Shown: in pieces, positions 1-5,301 of the stretch | Numbering within the stretch: position 1 is the stretch's first letter | Layout of the letters: every line of letters starts with the position of its first letter | From: an uncultured Clostridia bacterium | Lineage (GTDB): Bacteria > Bacillota > Clostridia > Oscillospirales > Ruminococcaceae | Direction: 5' to 3' | DNA: 5,301 nt | Assembly: GCA_938014855.1 (NCBI GenBank) | Contig: CALLQM010000119.1 | Coordinates: forward strand, 1-5,301 | Position numbers and translations under genes: made by a program | The notes under the pieces: model-generated | What the model was told of the DNA's origin: nothing | The model's input: only the letters and a program-made list of their open reading frames with translations | The model's database searches: none

Positions 1-1904
1 GCTACCGATTTCATCGAAGCGACACAGCCGTGGGTGTCCCGTCCATGCATCGGGTTTGCGCCGGGTGCGAACGGATCGCCGGCTTTTCTGCCGTCGGGAG
101 TCGAACCTGTTTTTTTGCCGTACACAACATTGGATGTAATCGTCAAAATCGACATGGTTGGCTTGGATTCGCGGTAGGTGCGATGTTTTTCGATTTTCTT
201 CATAAAGTGCTTGATGACATTGACTGCAAGCTCGTCCACCTTCGGATCATTGTTTCCAAATTTGGGGAAGTCACCTTCAATTTCAAAATCAACAGCGAGT
301 CCCGCTTCATTTCGAATGGGTTTGACTTTGGCATATTTGATGGCGGACAGACTATCCACTACCACCGAAAGTCCCGCAAGACCGCAGGCAGAGGTACGAA
401 TAATGTGCTCATCATGCAGTGCCATTTCGATACGCTCGTAGCAGTATTTGTCATGCATATAATGAATAATATTTAGTGTATTGATGTAAAGCTTGGACAG
501 CCACTCACAGACTGCGTCATAGCGTTCCATGACTTCATCAAAATCAAGATATTCCGAGGTGATGGGGAGCAGTTTCGGCGCAACTTGATCACCGTATTTT
601 TCATCGCGTCCGCCGTTGATGGCATATAGGAGCGCTTTTGCAAGGTTGGCACGAGCACCGAAAAACTGCATCTGCTTACCGATTTTCATAGCGGAAACAC
701 AGCATGCAATCCCGTAATCGTCGCCGAATTTTTCACGCATCAGGTCATCGTTTTCATATTGTATGGAGGACGTTTCAATGGAAATTTTCGAGCAGAAACG
801 CTTAAAGTTTTCCGGCAGACGCTGGCTCCATAGGATTGTGAGGTTCGGTTCGGGCGCCGAACCCAGATTCACAAGCGTATGCAGGAAACGGTAAGACATT
901 TTGGTTACCATATGTCTGCCGTCCATGCACATGCCGCCGATTGCTTCGGTCACCCATGTCGGGTCGCCGGAAAACAGCTCATCGTATGCAGGGGTACGCA
1001 GAAAACGGATGATACGCAGTTTCATGACGAAATGGTCGACCAGTTCCTGAATTTCCTGTTCGGTGAATCTGCCTTCGGCAAGGTCGCGTTCCGCATAGAT
1101 ATCAAGGAAAGTCGAAATTCTTCCGATGGACATTGCGGCTCCATTTTGTTCTTTTACTGCGGCAAGATAACCGAAATACAGCCACTGAATGGCTTCTTTG
1201 GAGTCTTTGGCGGGCTGTGAAAGATCAATTCCGTAGCTTGCCGCCATTTCTTTCAGTTCATTGAGTGCTTTGATCTGCTCGGAAACTTCTTCACGCAGTC
1301 GGATCGTAGGGCTGTCCATGATATCGTATACCAAATTCTTTTTGGCGGCTTCTTTTTCGCGGATCAAAAAGTCCACACCGTAAAGTGCAATACGGCGGTA
1401 GTCGCCGATGATTCTGCCGCGTCCGTAAGCGTCGGGAAGACCCGTGATTACGCCGGTATGACGAGCTTTTTTCATTTCATCGGTGTAAGCATCAAATACG
1501 CCGTCATTGTGCGTTTTGCGGTATTTGAATACGTTGGCGACCTGCGGGTCCATTTCTTTGCCGTAAGCCTTCAGCGAATTGTAAACCAATCGGATGCCAC
1601 CAAACGGCATGATGGCACGTTTCAGCGGTTCATCAGTTTGCAGACCCACAATCTGTTCCAAATCCTTATTAATATAGCCTGCTTGATGGGACGTAATGGT
1701 TGAGATGGTTTTCTCATCAATATCATAAACACCGCCGCGTTCCCGCTCAAGCTTCATCTGCTCGCAGAGCTGTTCCCAAAGCTTGAGAGTTCGTTCAGTA
1801 GGCGCAGTGAGAAATTCATCAGTTCCTTCATAAGGAGTATAGTTCCTTACGATAAAATCGCGGACATTTACTTCTGTTTGCCATGTACCTTTTGCAAATT
1901 CCAT
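1..1904 (-). CDS. pflB: Pyruvate formate-lyase (formate C-acetyltransferase), 5' part; C-terminus beyond window
   Basis: Glycyl radical enzyme of the anaerobic cytoplasm that converts pyruvate and CoA to acetyl-CoA and formate. Translation of the minus strand stays open from the ATG at 1904 to the left edge (634 full codons), against roughly 740-760 residues for the family. The adjacent cysteines in IACCVSAM are Cys401-Cys402 (bases 699-704), equivalent to Cys418-Cys419 of the E. coli enzyme. This Cys pair separates PFL from diol dehydratases and choline lyase, which have one catalytic Cys. With the same spacing as in E. coli, Arg418 in GKQMQFFGARANLAK matches Arg435. Other family blocks are IMPFGGIRL near the N-terminus, TGLPDAYGRGRIIGDYRR around residue 160, GSAPEPNLTILWS, and GSTPDGRKAGDPFAPGANPM close to the edge. 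The C-terminal glycyl-radical loop is outside the window and cannot be checked. The start is supported by AAAGGGA (1914-1920, minus strand) nine bases upstream. The activating enzyme often follows pflB, which would put it off the left edge (inference). Confidence 0.97.
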   Translation of the reverse strand, partial: MEFAKGTWQTEVNVRDFIVRNYTPYEGTDEFLTAPTERTLKLWEQLCEQMKLERERGGVYDIDEKTISTITSHQAGYINKDLEQIVGLQTDEPLKRAIMPFGGIRLVYNSLKAYGKEMDPQVANVFKYRKTHNDGVFDAYTDEMKKARHTGVITGLPDAYGRGRIIGDYRRIALYGVDFLIREKEAAKKNLVYDIMDSPTIRLREEVSEQIKALNELKEMAASYGIDLSQPAKDSKEAIQWLYFGYLAAVKEQNGAAMSIGRISTFLDIYAERDLAEGRFTEQEIQELVDHFVMKLRIIRFLRTPAYDELFSGDPTWVTEAIGGMCMDGRHMVTKMSYRFLHTLVNLGSAPEPNLTILWSQRLPENFKRFCSKISIETSSIQYENDDLMREKFGDDYGIACCVSAMKIGKQMQFFGARANLAKALLYAINGGRDEKYGDQVAPKLLPITSEYLDFDEVMERYDAVCEWLSKLYINTLNIIHYMHDKYCYERIEMALHDEHIIRTSACGLAGLSVVVDSLSAIKYAKVKPIRNEAGLAVDFEIEGDFPKFGNNDPKVDELAVNVIKHFMKKIEKHRTYRESKPTMSILTITSNVVYGKKTGSTPDGRKAGDPFAPGANPMHGRDTHGCVASMKSV

Positions 1905-1971
1905 ATACCCACATCCCTTTCCATTACACCATTAGTATGGACTATTTTTTACTGATTAATAGGAATAAATT

Positions 1972-1992
1972 GGTTAGCTAAAGCTAACCTAA
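1972..1992. promoter_or_regulatory. Operator-like palindrome at the pflB start site, DtxR/IdeR-like box
   Basis: GGTTAGCT (1972-1979), AA (1980-1981) and AGCTAACC (1982-1989) form a perfect 8-bp inverted repeat. Overlapping it, bases 1974-1992 read TTAGCTAAAGCTAACCTAA. This agrees at 16 of 19 positions with the DtxR/IdeR consensus TWAGGTTAGSCTAACCTWA; the mismatches are at consensus positions 5, 7 and 9, and the right half is intact. A further CTAACC lies at 1989-1994. The box sits at about +2 to +20 of the predicted pflB transcript, a classic place for repression. The palindrome is directly visible. Assignment to a DtxR-family (Fe2+ or Mn2+) regulator is inference from known consensus; an unrelated repressor, or a leader hairpin in the RNA, are the alternatives. 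Confidence 0.6.
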
Positions 1993-2000
1993 CCAAGCTC

Positions 2001-2029
2001 ATTATAGTATAAAAAGTACATAAAGTCAA
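2001..2029 (-). promoter_or_regulatory. pflB promoter, sigma-A type
   Basis: Read on the minus strand, a -35 of TTGACT (2024-2029) is separated by exactly 17 bp from a perfect -10 TATAAT (2001-2006). This predicts a transcript start near 1994 and a 5' untranslated leader of about 90 bases before the pflB ATG at 1904. Box quality and spacing are near consensus. A strong promoter fits a high-flux fermentation enzyme, and the operator-like palindrome just downstream suggests it is restrained by a repressor (inference). Confidence 0.85.
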
Positions 2030-2039
2030 TTAATAATTG
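2027..2039. repeat. 13-bp palindrome touching the pflB -35 box
   Basis: CAATTA (2027-2032), A (2033) and TAATTG (2034-2039) form a perfect inverted repeat with a one-base centre. It overlaps the last three bases of the pflB -35 and extends upstream, where a repressor or an activator could act. It is very AT-rich, so chance occurrence in such a spacer is not negligible. Confidence 0.35.
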
Positions 2040-2198
2040 GATATATTATACGGTGTTTTGCTCTTTTATAGAATTTTTAGACAAATAAAGGAAAAACACG
2101 ATAAGGTCAAAAATCAGCTTTCAAACATATCATACAATAGCCCCCTTATCCAATCGAATCAACAAAGCATATAACGTGAAAAGAGGGAGGAACCTAGT
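2040..2198 (+). other. Upstream region of the holin-like pair, with ribosome binding site
   Basis: No gene, RNA or large repeat was recognised here. A strong ribosome binding site GGGAGG (2185-2190) lies eight bases before the ATG at 2199. TACAAT (2133-2138) is a possible -10 but has no convincing -35 at 16-18 bp, so the promoter of the holin-like genes is unresolved. It may be weak, extended, or dependent on another factor. Confidence 0.4.
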
Positions 2199-2537
2199 AT
2201 GAATTTTTCGCAAATCGTTCAGGCGGCCATATGGGTTCTAACTGCAGTATTTGGCGGGCTTTCGCTTTGGTATCGGCAAAATGCCGCGATACAGAGCAAA
2301 GTTTCGGAATTTATTGCAGAGGCTGAAGATCGATATAAGAAGCTAACAAAATCGGGCGGAATCAAATTTGAATGGGTTGCCTATCGAATCTATCAGATGA
2401 TTCCTTCGGCGATTCGTCCGCTGGTTCCGCGCAGTGTGATAGATTCTATCATACAAAAGACGTTTGATGCAATGCAGGAGTATGCAGTGCAGCAATTGGA
2501 TCGGATGGCGGATGAAATAACAAAGGAAGTGGATTAG
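2199..2537 (+). CDS. Small membrane protein, LLH-type (superfamily 6) phage-holin-like
   Basis: 112 residues. A single hydrophobic N-terminal helix (about residues 4-24, IVQAAIWVLTAVFGGLSLWY) is followed by a charged, mostly helical cytoplasmic-looking region. The segment from about residue 37 to 69 has the layout I associate with LLH-type phage holins: an alpha-helical FIAEAED, a GG turn (53-54), then IKFEWVAYRIYQMIP. A hydrophobic/amphipathic segment (VIDSIIQKTFDAMQEY, 80-95) and an acidic end follow. Length suits that family. In phages such proteins permeabilise the membrane or release the endolysin. Here the gene is followed after one base by an XhlA-like gene, and no lysin is visible. 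The start is fixed by GGGAGG eight bases upstream. The family call rests on pattern recall, so a plain single-pass membrane protein of unknown role is the alternative. Confidence 0.7.
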   Translation: MNFSQIVQAAIWVLTAVFGGLSLWYRQNAAIQSKVSEFIAEAEDRYKKLTKSGGIKFEWVAYRIYQMIPSAIRPLVPRSVIDSIIQKTFDAMQEYAVQQLDRMADEITKEVD

Positions 2538-2538
2538 C

Positions 2539-2826
2539 ATGTCTAGTGAATCTTGCACTTTAGAACAAGCGGTAGCGGATTTAAAAGAGGACAGCAAAGA
2601 AAATTTGAAAGCGCACAAAGAAATTTTATCAAAAATTGAAACCATAAGCAAGGATAATGCCATTGCAAATGAACGATATCAACAAATTTTAACAGCCGTG
2701 AATGAACTAAAAGCAGACGCAAAGGAATTAAAAGAGAAACCTGCAAAAAAATGGGAGCAATTAATGAGTATTGTGCTGCAATGGGCTGTTCTTGGAATTT
2801 TGACCGCTGCGGTCGTTTTGAAATAA
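2539..2826 (+). CDS. XhlA-like coiled-coil protein with C-terminal membrane anchor
   Basis: 95 residues. A long charged helix with a heptad-like pattern (about 8-67, rich in Lys and Glu) leads into the KPAKKW junction (67-72) and then one C-terminal hydrophobic helix (about 75-93) ending in Lys. This architecture, with an N-terminal coiled coil, a short basic-aromatic junction and a C-terminal anchor, is that of the XhlA/haemolysin-type accessory holin proteins of Firmicute phages and PBSX-like elements. Those proteins act with a partner holin at the membrane. The ATG follows the TAG of the upstream gene by one base, and AGGAAG (2525-2529 region) inside that gene can serve as ribosome binding site, so the two are co-transcribed and probably translationally coupled. 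Topology is the mirror image of the upstream protein (C-terminal rather than N-terminal anchor), which suggests a paired complex (inference). Exact function is unproven. Confidence 0.72.
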   Translation: MSSESCTLEQAVADLKEDSKENLKAHKEILSKIETISKDNAIANERYQQILTAVNELKADAKELKEKPAKKWEQLMSIVLQWAVLGILTAAVVLK

Positions 2827-2831
2827 AATCG

Positions 2832-2858
2832 GAGCCTGCCAAACGGCGGGCTCTTTTT
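2832..2858 (+). terminator. Intrinsic terminator of the holin-like pair
   Basis: GAGCCTGCC (2832-2840) pairs with GGCGGGCTC (2845-2853) around the loop AAAC, giving a nine-pair GC-rich stem with one T-G wobble. Five T residues (2854-2858) follow. It starts six bases after the TAA at 2824-2826, so it closes the two-gene unit and separates it from the ABC operon. On the opposite strand the T-run is poorer, so it appears mainly rightward. Confidence 0.92.
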
Positions 2859-2908
2859 GTGTGCGGTAAAAGAAAATCTAACCAATTCTTTAATTTATAG
2901 ATACATTT

Positions 2909-2938
2909 TTGTAACATCTAAAATTTATACTTTATGAT
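2909..2938 (+). promoter_or_regulatory. Probable promoter of the ABC transporter operon
   Basis: TTGTAA (2909-2914) and TATGAT (2933-2938) are separated by 18 bp. The -10 has one mismatch to consensus and the -35 two. Predicted start is near 2945, leaving a leader of about 45 bases that contains the 15-bp palindrome and the GGAGG (2976-2980) ribosome binding site. The upstream terminator means the operon needs its own promoter, which supports this call. Confidence 0.55.
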
Positions 2939-2952
2939 AGGGAACGTAACTG

Positions 2953-2967
2953 CGCTGTATTACAGCG
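2953..2967. promoter_or_regulatory. 15-bp palindrome in the leader of the ABC operon, operator candidate
   Basis: CGCTGTA (2953-2959), T (2960) and TACAGCG (2961-2967) form a perfect inverted repeat. It lies about +9 to +23 of the predicted transcript and nine bases before the GGAGG. As DNA it looks like a repressor operator; GntR-family regulators of the YtrA kind often control Firmicute ABC exporters, but none is encoded in the window. As RNA it could form a five-pair stem with a five-base loop, which is short. Confidence 0.45.
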
Positions 2968-2989
2968 GTTAGATAGGAGGATAACACAA

Positions 2990-4000
2990 ATGCTTGAGGT
3001 GAAACATCTCACAAAATCCTATGGGAATGAGCGAGCCGTAGATGATGTGAACTTTACGGTTGAACGCGGTCAGATCTTAGGATTTTTGGGGCCGAACGGC
3101 GCCGGAAAATCGACAACGATGAATATGATCACAGGCTACCTTGCATCGACATCCGGTACGGCGGTGATTGACGGCGTGGATATCTTAAAAGACCCTGTCA
3201 AAGCAAAAGCCAAAATCGGCTATCTGCCGGAACGGCCGCCGCTATATCTGGATATGACGGTTCGAGAATATCTAAATTTTATGTATGAACTGAAAACCGT
3301 CAAACTCCCAAAAAAAGAGCACATTGCGGAAATTTGTGAACGTGTGCAGATTACCGATGTTTATGAGCGTCTGATCAAAAATCTGTCAAAGGGTTATCGC
3401 CAGCGAATCGGCATTGCACAGGCTCTGATTGGCAGCCCCGATCTGCTCATTTTGGACGAGCCGACGGTTGGACTTGACCCGAAACAGATCATTGACATTC
3501 GAAGTTTAATCAAAACATTGGGGCAGAAGCAGACGGTCATCCTGTCCTCCCACATTCTGCCGGAAGTGCAGGCGGTGTGTGACCGTGTGATTGTGATTAA
3601 CAAAGGCAGGCTGGTTGCGGATGATACCCCAGAACACCTTGCGCAGGCGATGAGCTCCGACCATAAGCTGACCGTGCGAATCGAAGGGCCGGAAAAAGAG
3701 GTGACCGAACTGCTCAAACGGCTTCCCGGTATGCTGGAAGTGCAGAATTTGGGCGAACGGGAAACCAACGTCTTTGAATACAATCTTGAAACGACCCGTG
3801 AAACCGATATTCGGCGGGAATTGTTCCGTCGGCTGGCTGACAAAGACTGGCCTCTGCTGGCGTCACGCTCGTCCGGACTCAGTTTGGAGGATGTTTTCTT
3901 AACGCTGACATCCGATTCCATGGATTCGACCGAGGAGCGTTTGGAGAATGAATCGGCCGAAACGGAAGATAACCGCGCAGAAGAAGGAGGAAATACATAA
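2990..4000 (+). CDS. ABC-2 type transporter ATP-binding protein, GldA-like
   Basis: 336-residue cytoplasmic ATPase that should power the permease encoded next. Walker A GPNGAGKST is at 34-42, the signature LSKGYRQRIG at 132-141, Walker B LLILDEP at 152-158 with catalytic Glu157, the D-loop GLDP at 161-164, and the switch His188 in SSHIL. The Q-loop position reads YLPERPPLY, with Glu81 instead of Gln. I recall this as usual in the GldA/NatA-type branch, so it is not a defect. Residues of about 225-305 form the regulatory C-terminal domain common in this branch, ending in SGLSLEDVFLTLT. The last 28 residues (309-336) are an acidic, probably disordered tail with 11 Asp/Glu. The start is set by GGAGG nine bases upstream. 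The stop overlaps the permease ATG by one base (TAATG), so the two are coupled. Substrate cannot be read from sequence. Confidence 0.95.
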   Translation: MLEVKHLTKSYGNERAVDDVNFTVERGQILGFLGPNGAGKSTTMNMITGYLASTSGTAVIDGVDILKDPVKAKAKIGYLPERPPLYLDMTVREYLNFMYELKTVKLPKKEHIAEICERVQITDVYERLIKNLSKGYRQRIGIAQALIGSPDLLILDEPTVGLDPKQIIDIRSLIKTLGQKQTVILSSHILPEVQAVCDRVIVINKGRLVADDTPEHLAQAMSSDHKLTVRIEGPEKEVTELLKRLPGMLEVQNLGERETNVFEYNLETTRETDIRRELFRRLADKDWPLLASRSSGLSLEDVFLTLTSDSMDSTEERLENESAETEDNRAEEGGNT

Positions 4001-4704
4001 TGCTGGCGATTTTTAAGCGGGAGATGAGAACCTATTTTTCCTCTCCAATCGGGTATGTCTATCTGTCTGTTTTCTACTTTTTTGCCGGATTTTATTTTTT
4101 TGGTTCAACAGTTCTTGCCAATACAACCGATCTATCCAATGTTTACGCAAGCCTATTTGTGATTTCGCTGTTTTTACTGCCGATTTTGACCATGCGGCTG
4201 ATGAGTGAAGATCTCAAAAACAAGACCGATCAGGCACTGCTGACGGCGCCAATTCGCTTGTTTTCGCTCGTAATGGGAAAATATTTGGCAGTCATTGCAA
4301 TGTTTGCAATTGGAATGGCGGTAACGTTGGTGTTTGCTTTGGTCGTGGCGATGTTTTCCGCTCCCAACTGGGCGATGATTGCGGGACATCTAATCGGACT
4401 CCTTTTACTGGGTTGTGCATTTGCGTCGATTGGCATGTTTATCTCGTCGCTTACCGAGAATCAGGTGGTCGCCGCGGTAGGTGCTTTCGCCGCAAGCTTT
4501 GGACTGATGCTGATGGACGGACTTTCTTCCTTAACACAAAACCAAATCTTAAAAACAATTTTGGATGCGCTTTCTTTTAATGCTCACTATGCAAAATTTA
4601 CACAGGGAATGCTCAGCTTGGAGGATGTTGTCTTTTTCCTAAGCGTCAGCGCTGTGTTCGTATTTTTGACAATCCGCGTGTTTGAAAAGCGCAGATGGAA
4701 TTAA
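4000..4704 (+). CDS. ABC-2 type permease, GldF-like
   Basis: 234 residues, integral membrane subunit partnering with the upstream ATPase. Six hydrophobic segments are visible at about 18-40, 48-66, 94-119, 126-149, 155-175 and 207-227. The N-terminus FKREMRTYFSSPIGYVYL is the amphipathic entry helix typical of ABC-2 permeases. The block between segments 2 and 3, PILTMRLMSEDLKNKTDQAL followed by LTAPI (61-85), is the coupling-loop pattern seen in GldF-type proteins. Length fits the family. The ATG overlaps the ATPase stop by one base, and AAGGAGG (3984-3990) within the ATPase gene is nine bases upstream. A GldG-like gene follows after 14 bases, which identifies the set as a Gld-like exporter rather than an antibiotic or Na+ exporter of the NatAB type (inference from synteny). 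Confidence 0.93.
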   Translation: MLAIFKREMRTYFSSPIGYVYLSVFYFFAGFYFFGSTVLANTTDLSNVYASLFVISLFLLPILTMRLMSEDLKNKTDQALLTAPIRLFSLVMGKYLAVIAMFAIGMAVTLVFALVVAMFSAPNWAMIAGHLIGLLLLGCAFASIGMFISSLTENQVVAAVGAFAASFGLMLMDGLSSLTQNQILKTILDALSFNAHYAKFTQGMLSLEDVVFFLSVSAVFVFLTIRVFEKRRWN

Positions 4705-4718
4705 GGGGGCAGTGTGAG

Positions 4719-5301
4719 ATGAAGATCAAAGAATGGTTTCAATCCAAGCGGGTCCGCTATGGCGGAATTTCTGCCGCGGTCACTGCGCTGTTTCTTGCGG
4801 TGATTGTATTGCTGAATATTGTCGCGTCGGCGCTGACCGATCGATACCCGCTGACAGCAGATTTAACAAAAGACAAAATTTATCAAATATCCGATCAATC
4901 GGCTGAGTTTTTAGAACAGTTGGAAAAGCCGGTCACAATGACTGTATTTATGAATGAACAGCAGGCAGACACCGATCAATACCTGCTCCAGTTTAAACGA
5001 GTCATTTCGCAGTATGAACAGCATAACAAAAATTTGACGGTAAAGTTTATCGACCTGCTTTCTAACCCTGCATATGCGTCCAATTATGCCGACCTCAACC
5101 CAAACTATTACGATATCATTGTGGAGTCGGGCGATCAGGTGCAGAAAGTCAATATCAATGATTTATTTAACTTTGAAAGCAATCCATATACCGGCGAATC
5201 GATCATCACTTCGTCCAAGGCCGATCAGGTTCTGACTTCCGCCATCATGGGCGTTACAAGTGATTCGTCGGTCAAAATTGTGCTGTTGACGGGACATGGA
5301 G
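4719..5301 (+). CDS. GldG-like ABC transporter auxiliary protein, N-terminal part; runs off window
   Basis: 194 complete codons are visible and the frame is open at the right edge. A basic N-terminus (KEWFQSKRVRYGG) leads into one membrane helix (about 16-38, AAVTALFLAVIVLLNIVASA). After it comes the hallmark of the family: a short linker, DLTKDKIYQIS (48-58), then the beginning of an extracytoplasmic alpha/beta domain with EKPVTMTVF (69-77). The visible part ends in KIVLLTGHG, the GHG motif that GldG-type proteins carry before their second half. Members are usually about 450-500 residues with a further C-terminal membrane helix, so more than half is missing. GGGGG (4705-4709) lies nine bases before the ATG, and the gene is 14 bases after the permease stop, in the same operon. 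It probably forms the outer partner of the transporter. A GldG-like protein fused to the permease exists elsewhere; here it is separate. Confidence 0.92.
   Translation, partial: MKIKEWFQSKRVRYGGISAAVTALFLAVIVLLNIVASALTDRYPLTADLTKDKIYQISDQSAEFLEQLEKPVTMTVFMNEQQADTDQYLLQFKRVISQYEQHNKNLTVKFIDLLSNPAYASNYADLNPNYYDIIVESGDQVQKVNINDLFNFESNPYTGESIITSSKADQVLTSAIMGVTSDSSVKIVLLTGHG

Noticed and set aside
473..658. Minus-strand 61-residue frame inside pflB
   Set aside because: It is in a different frame from the intact pflB reading frame and is an out-of-frame shadow.
30..1703. Plus-strand open frames at 30-476, 178-441, 879-1220 and 1458-1703
   Set aside because: All lie antisense to pflB, whose minus-strand frame is continuous and carries every expected PFL motif. 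The plus-strand products show no recognisable domain and no convincing ribosome binding sites.
1..1904. pflB as a truncated pseudogene lacking its glycyl-radical domain
   Set aside because: The frame is intact up to the window edge, so the missing C-terminus reflects where the window was cut.
1972..1989. Palindrome as a Rex or Fnr site
   Set aside because: It lacks the TTGTGA/TTGTTAA...CAA type half-sites of Rex and the TTGAT...ATCAA pattern of Fnr; the DtxR-type consensus fits much better.
1905..2198. Riboswitch or structured RNA in the pflB leader or divergent spacer
   Set aside because: Apart from the short palindromes I see no conserved riboswitch core, extended helix set or attenuator with a T-run. 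The stretch is simply AT-rich.
2199..2858. A complete prophage or phage-like lysis module
   Set aside because: Only two small holin-like genes are present. No endolysin, structural gene, integrase or attachment-site repeat is seen in the window.
2343..2917. Minus-strand frames opposite the holin-like pair (2343-2663, 2543-2917, 2679-2885)
   Set aside because: They overlap two plus-strand genes that have proper ribosome binding sites, membrane-helix architecture and a terminator. Two of them also run through the terminator hairpin. No coding signature is seen.
3394..4436. Minus-strand frames opposite the ABC ATPase and permease
   Set aside because: They are shadows of well-supported transporter genes, with low-complexity Ser/Arg-rich or His-rich translations.

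Overview
The window reads as chromosomal DNA of a low-to-moderate GC anaerobic Firmicute, most likely a member of Clostridia (an Oscillospiraceae/Ruminococcaceae-type relative is my best guess). The reasons are a pyruvate formate-lyase gene, strong AGGAGG-type ribosome binding sites, sigma-A-like promoters in AT-rich spacers, phage-holin-like small proteins of the type common in clostridia, and a Gld-type ABC-2 transporter cluster. No rRNA, tRNA, CRISPR array or transposase was seen.

Layout. (1) Positions 1-1904, minus strand: most of pflB (pyruvate formate-lyase), running off the left edge, so its C-terminal glycyl-radical part is outside the window. (2) 1905-2198: divergent intergenic region. 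It holds a near-consensus pflB promoter (TTGACT, 17 bp, TATAAT on the minus strand). Directly downstream of the -10 is a strong palindrome that matches 16 of 19 positions of the DtxR/IdeR operator consensus. A second AT-rich palindrome touches the -35. (3) 2199-2826, plus strand: a compact two-gene cassette separated by one base. The first product has an N-terminal membrane helix and resembles the LLH-type phage holin superfamily. The second is a coiled coil with a C-terminal membrane helix, resembling XhlA. The cassette ends in a clear intrinsic terminator (2832-2858). No endolysin or phage structural gene is visible. (4) 2859-2989: promoter region of the next operon, with a perfect 15-bp palindrome between the -10 and the ribosome binding site. 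(5) 2990-5301, plus strand: an ABC exporter operon of the GldA-GldF-GldG kind, made of an ATPase, a six-helix ABC-2 permease whose start overlaps the ATPase stop by one base, and the N-terminal 194 residues of a GldG-like auxiliary protein that continues past the right edge.

How they work together. pflB serves anaerobic pyruvate catabolism (pyruvate + CoA to acetyl-CoA + formate). The three ABC genes should form one membrane complex, with ATP hydrolysis driving a permease that works with a large extracytoplasmic GldG-like partner; its substrate is unknown. The holin-like pair stands as its own transcription unit between the two.

The points most worth a second look are the apparent iron-type (DtxR) operator on pflB, the orphan holin-like pair, the operator-like palindrome in front of the ABC operon, and the recurring GGTTAG/CTAACC hexamer in both intergenic regions. 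All functional assignments are from reading the sequence; no database search was run.
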